This document shows positions 59,309 to 64,000 of a stretch of DNA of 64,000 nt, piece after piece. Both the position numbers and the translations under genes were made by a program. The stretch spans positions 1-64,000 of the forward strand of contig JAIWND010000064.1 in assembly GCA_025330725.1 (NCBI GenBank), read 5' to 3'. This DNA is from Chlamydoabsidia padenii. Its lineage: Eukaryota; Mucoromycota; Mucoromycetes; Mucorales; Cunninghamellaceae. A model generated the notes under the pieces. The model saw only the letters and a program-made list of their open reading frames with translations. It was not told the DNA's origin and did no database searches. Each line of letters starts with the position of its first letter. Position 1 is the stretch's first letter.

Positions 59309-61966
59309 ATGGCTTTAATTCGTTCAGCTGTCAACATGCTCAATCAACGGGTCACTGGTGTGGTGGACGATTACGACACCATTTGTCCTGCCACTCGCAT
59401 AGTGCCCCGCCGGGATTGGTTGTTGTTTTTACAACGGGAATCGCAACGAACCAACATTACCTTCCATAACGTAACCTCTGGACCCCGGATGGCCAAAAAC
59501 AAAAGTTTTTTGAAACAATTTGGTAATCGCGATGGAACTGCATTTGCTGATTGTCCAAGACCTTCCAACAACCAAACCAGCAACGGAAGCAGCAACAACC
59601 CTCGTGACGACAGTAGCAATACCTTCAGGAGAAGAAAAACGAAAATGAACTTCAAAGAGGAAAGTCTTTTTAGTAACTGTGATATATGTATACCACATAT
59701 TCACCGTCTTTTTTTTTATTTTTTATTTTTTAGTTGTAGGAATGTAACAGACGGGGTAATTACAAGGCACCTGCTAATCTCAACCGAACCAATGAACTGC
59801 TCCCATGTAATTGCAATGCTTATATAATGGTGACATCCAGTGAAGACAATCCTGATCAAGTCGAAATTGAATACAACTGGAAACACGACAATCACGTCCC
59901 TGGTAGTGTTGATGATATGGCTATTGCTCCCATCAGCCGTGATGCTCGTTTGGTGCTCCAAGACTTGGTGGAAAGTCACTTTAACTGGAAAAGCATCAAA
60001 GGGATCCTTCGTCAAGACAGGGCCAAGCTTGCGGTGATGCTGGAAATGGGTACCAATGCCAACATCGAGGAATCTCATCGCCTATCGTACCAGTCTATAT
60101 ATTACCAAATCAACAAATTTATGACGGTCTTCCCGCCTGCATGCTCATGTCGACCAAAGTTTGATGTTGTGGCAGGACAAGATCAAATCATCGGGTGGTC
60201 AATGCTTCACGAAAAAACATCCATCTCATGAAAGAAGGAATGTTTATGTTTGCATTTATGTCAAACTGGCAATTAGACGTAAGTAAAAACGCCTCATTTA
60301 TCTTACTAATGTTTTTATTATTATTACTAGTGTCTCCGTAAAGATGGCCGAATTGTATGTCTCGATTCGATGCACAAAACATGTATCACTGGTCAAAGAG
60401 ACTATTGTTACCTGTACACTTTGGTTGATCGGTCCTCCGCCACTGGGAAAGGTGTGCCTGTGGCTTTTATGATAACGAATCATGCTGGATCCGCCCCTGT
60501 GGAGGTTTAGCTCAAGTGGATCAAGGTAGAATTTGGTTTTACCCCTCGTCAAGTAATGATCGACAATTCGGATGCAGAAATGGCGGGAATCAAGGCGGCG
60601 TATGGCGATGCAGTCAAGGTGGTGATATGTCAATGGCACATTCTGAAGTGTTGGCGACAAAACATCGTGAAAAAGGTCAAAGTGGTAAGTGGTGCGTCAA
60701 GGGTCCCTACCTCGACGGAAAAAGGGAACATAGGGACAATGTTATGAAGCAGATGATTGCCATGATGGATGCCGATACGGAGGGTGCCTTTGAAGATGCC
60801 CATCAAGAATTCGAAGACTTCAACAATCAGCCTGATGATATTTGGGATGCTTCCGCGCTCATAGTATACTTTGACCGGGAGTATCTTGGAAAAGAAGAAA
60901 ACTGGTCCCAAGCTTATAGACAGGTAAGTCATTTGGTGGTGTCGATCTGGTGACTGTGAGTGTATGGTGGGTGGTGGTGCACATATTATAGATTAGTATA
61001 GATTGTATGTGATGTGGTTAGTATAGATTGTATGTGGTGTGGTGGTATGAATTATGTTGATTATTGACAATAAAAACCTTTTTTTTTTATATCCTCAGAC
61101 ATTATGACTTACTAGTGCGACTATGATATACGTACAAGCAATTATGTCGAAAGTTGGCACCGTTCATTGAAAGAAGTGTACTTGAATGGTCTGCGTAGTC
61201 AGCGTGTCGACGTACTTGTGTATACCCTGCATGAGATGGTCGTACCCGATTTTATGGACGATTCTGTAAAAACGGGCGCTTTATTCAAAAGTGGGGTCAT
61301 GTCTCTTGCTGAAAGACGTAAAAGAAAGTGGGTTGCAAACATGCCTTGTAAGAAGAAAAAAAAAAAAAAAAAGGAGGGGCAGCTTATTGATCCTTTCATT
61401 TTAGCGGACGATGCTAGGCAGATGATCAACAATGATGAAGCTGGCATAATCAAAGTCGATTTTTTCAGCCCATTATGTGATGAAGTTTATACCATCACGC
61501 TTGATGAAGAACACGAAAACGTAATGGTACCCTGCTCTTGCTATGCCTTTGTCAGAAATGGCACAAGGTGTAAGCATATGTTCCTCGTCAACAGAATGGA
61601 TCGAACTCTTTTCCCTGACACTCTTCACCAACCACCCACACCCCCTACAACAAATCAACGTTTAAATGAAGCCCAACAAGTGGATCATCAAGCCCTATTA
61701 GACAGAGCAACAACAGTGTAAATTATCATCGAATTTTTATACTTTATTGATAACATAACCAAATAATCTAATAACTATTCTAATTTTCTAGTCTAAACAC
61801 CAACAATACAAGATTGCAGGATTTGCTGGCAGCAAACCCCCGGTACGACCAACGTGCTGCCGAAAACATAGTGCATGCAGCAGAGCTGTTGACAAATGCT
61901 TGGTCGATCTTGAAGGATTCCGAGTACCCTATGCGCGGAGCGAATCACCATCAAAGAAGATTCTAG
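59309..61966 (+). pseudogene. MULE-family transposase (SWIM type), broken
   Basis: Starts MALIRSAVNMLNQRVTGVV. After an intron, LPCNCNAYIMVTSSEDNPDQ leads into PISRDARLVLQDL and NANIEESHRLSYQSIYYQ. After a further intron the DDE core reads CLRKDGRIVCLDSMHKTC, then a TAG at about 60508 inside VEV(stop)LKWIKVEF (Trp expected), VMIDNSDAEMAGIK and ICQWHILKCW, then QMIAMMDADTEGAFEDAH, SWHRSLKEVYLNGLRSQRV, the SWIM finger CSCYAFVRNGTRCKHMF, and a last exon after TTTTCTAG ending HHQRRF. Another frame change lies in the region after KKVKV. The minus-strand relic at 11.1-13.1 kb matches block for block but is more damaged. With one clear nonsense codon and few shifts this is the better preserved copy, though no longer coding throughout. 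Confidence 0.82.
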
Positions 61967-62684
61967 TTAGTCCATTCTTTTATCAGTTTTTTTTCTTGTT
62001 TTCAACACTTATCTTCTTGCTTGTTTTCATTATTATGTTTTACTTTTTTCTTCTTCAATAAAATTGAATCAATAGACTTATACTTACCTTCAACGATCAT
62101 AAACAAACAAGATTATAGTTAGTTCCACTTTTTTTTGTTATTATAATCATTACCTTTTCATTTGCTTCCATATGGTCGTCATTAACATCCTTCTTTGATA
62201 GGATCAGATTTATACATCTCTGTTTATCTTCGAGCTATTTAACCGCTGATCGAATTTAATGGGAAGAGAGAGAGAGAAGAAGAAAAAGAAAATCAAAACT
62301 TTTCCATTTCACCTTTATTAGAGACCTCATGTATTTTGCGAAATTCATATTTTGCAAAAAAAAAAAAAAAAAAAAAAAAAAAATAAGCAACTAAAAACTT
62401 TAATTCGTGCTACTTCGGGGATTAAAATCTTAAAATATCTGGTTTCAAAACCAACTCACCCAAAAAGAGGTTGCATCAAACGGTGAAAAAAAGCAACGGC
62501 TGCATTTTTGACCGTTTGATGCAACCCCGTTCAAGAACGAAACCGGAGGTCGAATAAGGTCCTAACAGGACTTCCGTTACTCAAAGAGACTTTTTTTCTT
62601 GACCTTCTTCGACTTTCTTCGACTTTCCTTCACTTCTCTTCCACTTATTCACTTTTCCACTTTATTCAATTTCTTATTTCTATA
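61967..62684. other. Intergenic with A-run and perfect hairpin
   Basis: No gene was seen. A 28-A run lies at about 62356-62383. A 16-bp perfect inverted repeat lies at 62469-62526. CT-rich sequence (TTCGACTTTC repeats) leads into the next relic. Confidence 0.45.
62469..62526. repeat. Inverted repeat, 16-bp arms
   Basis: GGTTGCATCAAACGGT at 62469-62484 and its exact reverse complement at 62511-62526, separated by 26 bp (which include GCAACGGCTGCA). It could be a transposon end pair left after internal deletion, or a transcribed hairpin. Confidence 0.85.
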
Positions 62685-63054
62685 ATGTCTCAAGCTAATT
62701 TCACCTTTGTCGAGTCGATGAAAGTACCAACTTCGACCGAGAAGTACTTGCTGCTGCTCCTGCTGTTACTGCTCCCAGTGATGTCACGCCTTCTCGTGCT
62801 TATACGGCGTGGGATGCCACTGATGGACATCTTATCAAAGTGATGTCAACCAATTGAACTGAAAGTGACACCTGCACCAACAACATCGAAAAGAAAATTT
62901 TGTGGGAGAAGGTGACGAATGAATTGAACGCTTTGTGCAGTGGAAGAAAGTCGGTGGGCGCAGTCAAACGAAAATGGCAGACTCTCAAGACTACGTTCAT
63001 GGACCTCAACGATCAAGTCGAAAACCGGGAGCCGATATTTTGGAGGTACCTCCA
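62685..63054 (+). pseudogene. Myb/SANT-like DNA-binding relic
   Basis: From ATG 62685 (MSQANFTFVES), one frame change gives REVLAAAPAVTAPSDVTPSR and YTAWDATDGHLIKVMSTN, a TGA, then IEKKILWEKVTNELNALCSG and KSVGAVKRKWQTLKTTFMDL. The latter has the spaced Trp/hydrophobic pattern of Myb/SANT-like (trihelix, MADF-like) domains found with Harbinger-type and other transposons. The fragment runs into the palindrome at 63037. The exact family is not known. Confidence 0.5.
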
Positions 63055-63120
63055 AAATTTCGGCTGACTTTGAGGGTACCTCGAAAATCCGCCAACAAAT
63101 TGGAGGTACCTTAAAATTTC
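63037..63120. repeat. 22-bp perfect palindrome plus two diverged GGTACCT units
   Basis: A palindrome centred on GGAGGTACCTCC (63037-63058) is followed by GAGGGTACCTCGAAAATC and TTGGAGGTACCTTAAAATTT about 30 bp apart each. No coding role. See findings for the similar motif at 37.18-37.22 kb. Confidence 0.75.
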
Positions 63121-63265
63121 CTTTTCTGTACTTTCGGCAATCAATAAAATCTTCCTTCATTGTTAATACTACCAAAATTATGGATATATCTTTATTTTAT
63201 AATATAATATTCACTAAAATATTGAATAGTTTATATATATGCGAAAAAAAGTAGAACTACTGTTG

Positions 63266-64000
63266 CTATTTTACTTTCAACTTCAAGAAAAGACGCTGTT
63301 GCTTAATTCTTTTCCTTGGTATTGTAATTTTGCATGAAGAAGAAGGAGGAGAAGAAGGAGAAGGAGAAGGAACGGCAAGAGCAATAGCAGCAGCAATAGT
63401 ACCATCATCAGTAGTAGCAGGGACACGGTCAGGATTAGCAGTAGAGGAAGTGGTCGACACTTTCTTATACATCACCATCGCCGTGTTCTTCATTCGTCCA
63501 TCCAATGACTCCATGTTGGATGTTTTTAATTTTTGTGAAAGGTTGTCTACCTTATACACCACGCTATCACCGTCAACATAGTATGACCAGAAATGAGCAC
63601 CAGTCTTGGATGCTGCACATATCCGTCCCATCAGCAAAAAATAGTCATCACCCAAGTGAAAAGAGTTGGGGTAATCAACTGATATATCTTCCAAAGGATC
63701 AGACAAGAAAAGGTAACTGGGTAAGTGATTACTGTCAAAATCTTTCAAAGTTGAATCCATAATCGATTTTTGAACATATTGGCCGAAGGAAGAGTGAGTA
63801 GGATTAACACCAGCATTTAGAAGTACATACGGACCAAGGAAAGATTTTGTTGTCGTTAAACAAATGAAAGGCTGTAGTAAATGATCCTTAGTATACAATA
63901 CACTGCCCCGGATGTTGTCAAGAAGTAAGTGAAGAACATCGCGACAATCACCCATCATACCTTGTGGAACTTTTCCATATTCCCATACAAAAGATCTGGC
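63266..64000 (-). CDS. Partial ubiquitin-specific-protease-like protein, 5' end outside window
   Basis: The frame is open to the window edge on the minus strand (ARSFVWEYGKVPQGM...) and ends in TAA at 63266; 244 codons are visible. EYGKVPQGMMGDCRDVLHLL resembles the helix after the USP catalytic Cys box (QQDxxEFLxxLL). DDYFLLMGRICAASKTGAHF, WSYYVDGDSVVYKVDNL and AMVMYKKV resemble the C-terminal His box of peptidase C19 (H-F-W-S-Y-Y, then a final MYK). The tail is Ala/Ser/Pro-rich and ends in a basic KRIKQQRLFLKLKVK. The catalytic Cys would lie outside the window. It may be a host deubiquitinase or a transposon-borne one; the neighbourhood of relics favours the latter, as inference. Confidence 0.45.
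   Translation of the reverse strand, partial: ARSFVWEYGKVPQGMMGDCRDVLHLLLDNIRGSVLYTKDHLLQPFICLTTTKSFLGPYVLLNAGVNPTHSSFGQYVQKSIMDSTLKDFDSNHLPSYLFLSDPLEDISVDYPNSFHLGDDYFLLMGRICAASKTGAHFWSYYVDGDSVVYKVDNLSQKLKTSNMESLDGRMKNTAMVMYKKVSTTSSTANPDRVPATTDDGTIAAAIALAVPSPSPSSPPSSSCKITIPRKRIKQQRLFLKLKVK

Larger units (their letters stand above)
58436..61966 (+). mobile_element. MULE-family element, second copy, with nested LINE
   Basis: From ACTCGGCGCACGAAGTTCGG, which begins like the MULE-OTU repeat ends, to the transposase stop. The matching right inverted repeat was not found within the next kilobase, so the right border is unknown. The 5' leader is split by a LINE insertion at 58503-59224. Confidence 0.55.

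Overview
The window looks like nuclear DNA of an early-diverging filamentous fungus, most likely Mucoromycota (Mucorales). It is AT-rich. The genes are densely interrupted by short introns (about 50-90 nt, GTAAGT-type donors). Proteins carry Gln, Asp and Ser runs, and the transposons are of types common in that group (MULE-type DNA transposons, LINEs, Fanzor/TnpB-like genes, a PIF1 helicase remnant). This placement is inference from gene content; no marker was searched. No rRNA or tRNA gene and no CRISPR array was seen.

Housekeeping genes, left to right: a low-complexity acidic protein (3.5-4.8 kb, -); an SLC2-type sugar transporter with an Asp-rich central loop (5.6-7.7 kb, -); ALG8 of N-glycan assembly (7.9-9.8 kb, -); the ER-fusion GTPase SEY1 (13.7-16.6 kb, +); an AKR1-type ankyrin-DHHC palmitoyltransferase (17.3-19.9 kb, +); a TMEM33/Pom33-family membrane protein (23.0-24.0 kb, +); a bHLH factor (25.5-26.8 kb, +); KGD2, the E2 of 2-oxoglutarate dehydrogenase (28.3-30.2 kb, +); ORC5 (31.6-33.5 kb, -); the ubiquitin-eL40 fusion (40.2-40.7 kb, +); a long-chain alcohol oxidase (41.2-43.8 kb, -); a TALE homeodomain protein (47.3-48.3 kb, +); a CBM21 PP1-targeting subunit (50.4-51.5 kb, +); exosome RRP41 (53.8-54.9 kb, -); and a CRT10-like WD40 protein (55.1-58.4 kb, -). 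Exon models were built by eye from splice consensus and conserved motifs. Most close exactly in frame, but single-base positions may be off by one. These genes share no pathway and there are no operons.

Mobile DNA fills the gaps between them. A MULE with about 60-80 bp terminal inverted repeats and a broken FAR1-MULE-SWIM-zinc-knuckle transposase lies at 0.57-2.95 kb. A Fanzor-like relic (10.3-11.1 kb) abuts a decayed MULE (11.1-13.1 kb). A second copy of that MULE family, in the opposite orientation, lies at 58.4-62.0 kb and carries a 5'-truncated LINE with a 15-bp target-site duplication in its leader. Between ORC5 and ubiquitin-eL40 is a transposon island: a MULE whose transposase ends in an OTU cysteine-protease domain (34.2-36.7 kb, with inverted repeats), a LINE 3' relic, and an almost full-length Fanzor gene (37.2-39.6 kb) broken by two stops and two frameshifts. 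A Myb-like relic and a partial USP-like gene occupy the right end.

The most interesting content is the Fanzor pair (eukaryotic relatives of TnpB, RNA-guided nucleases), the OTU-bearing MULE, and the RRP41 gene whose first coding exon appears to be only the ATG codon.
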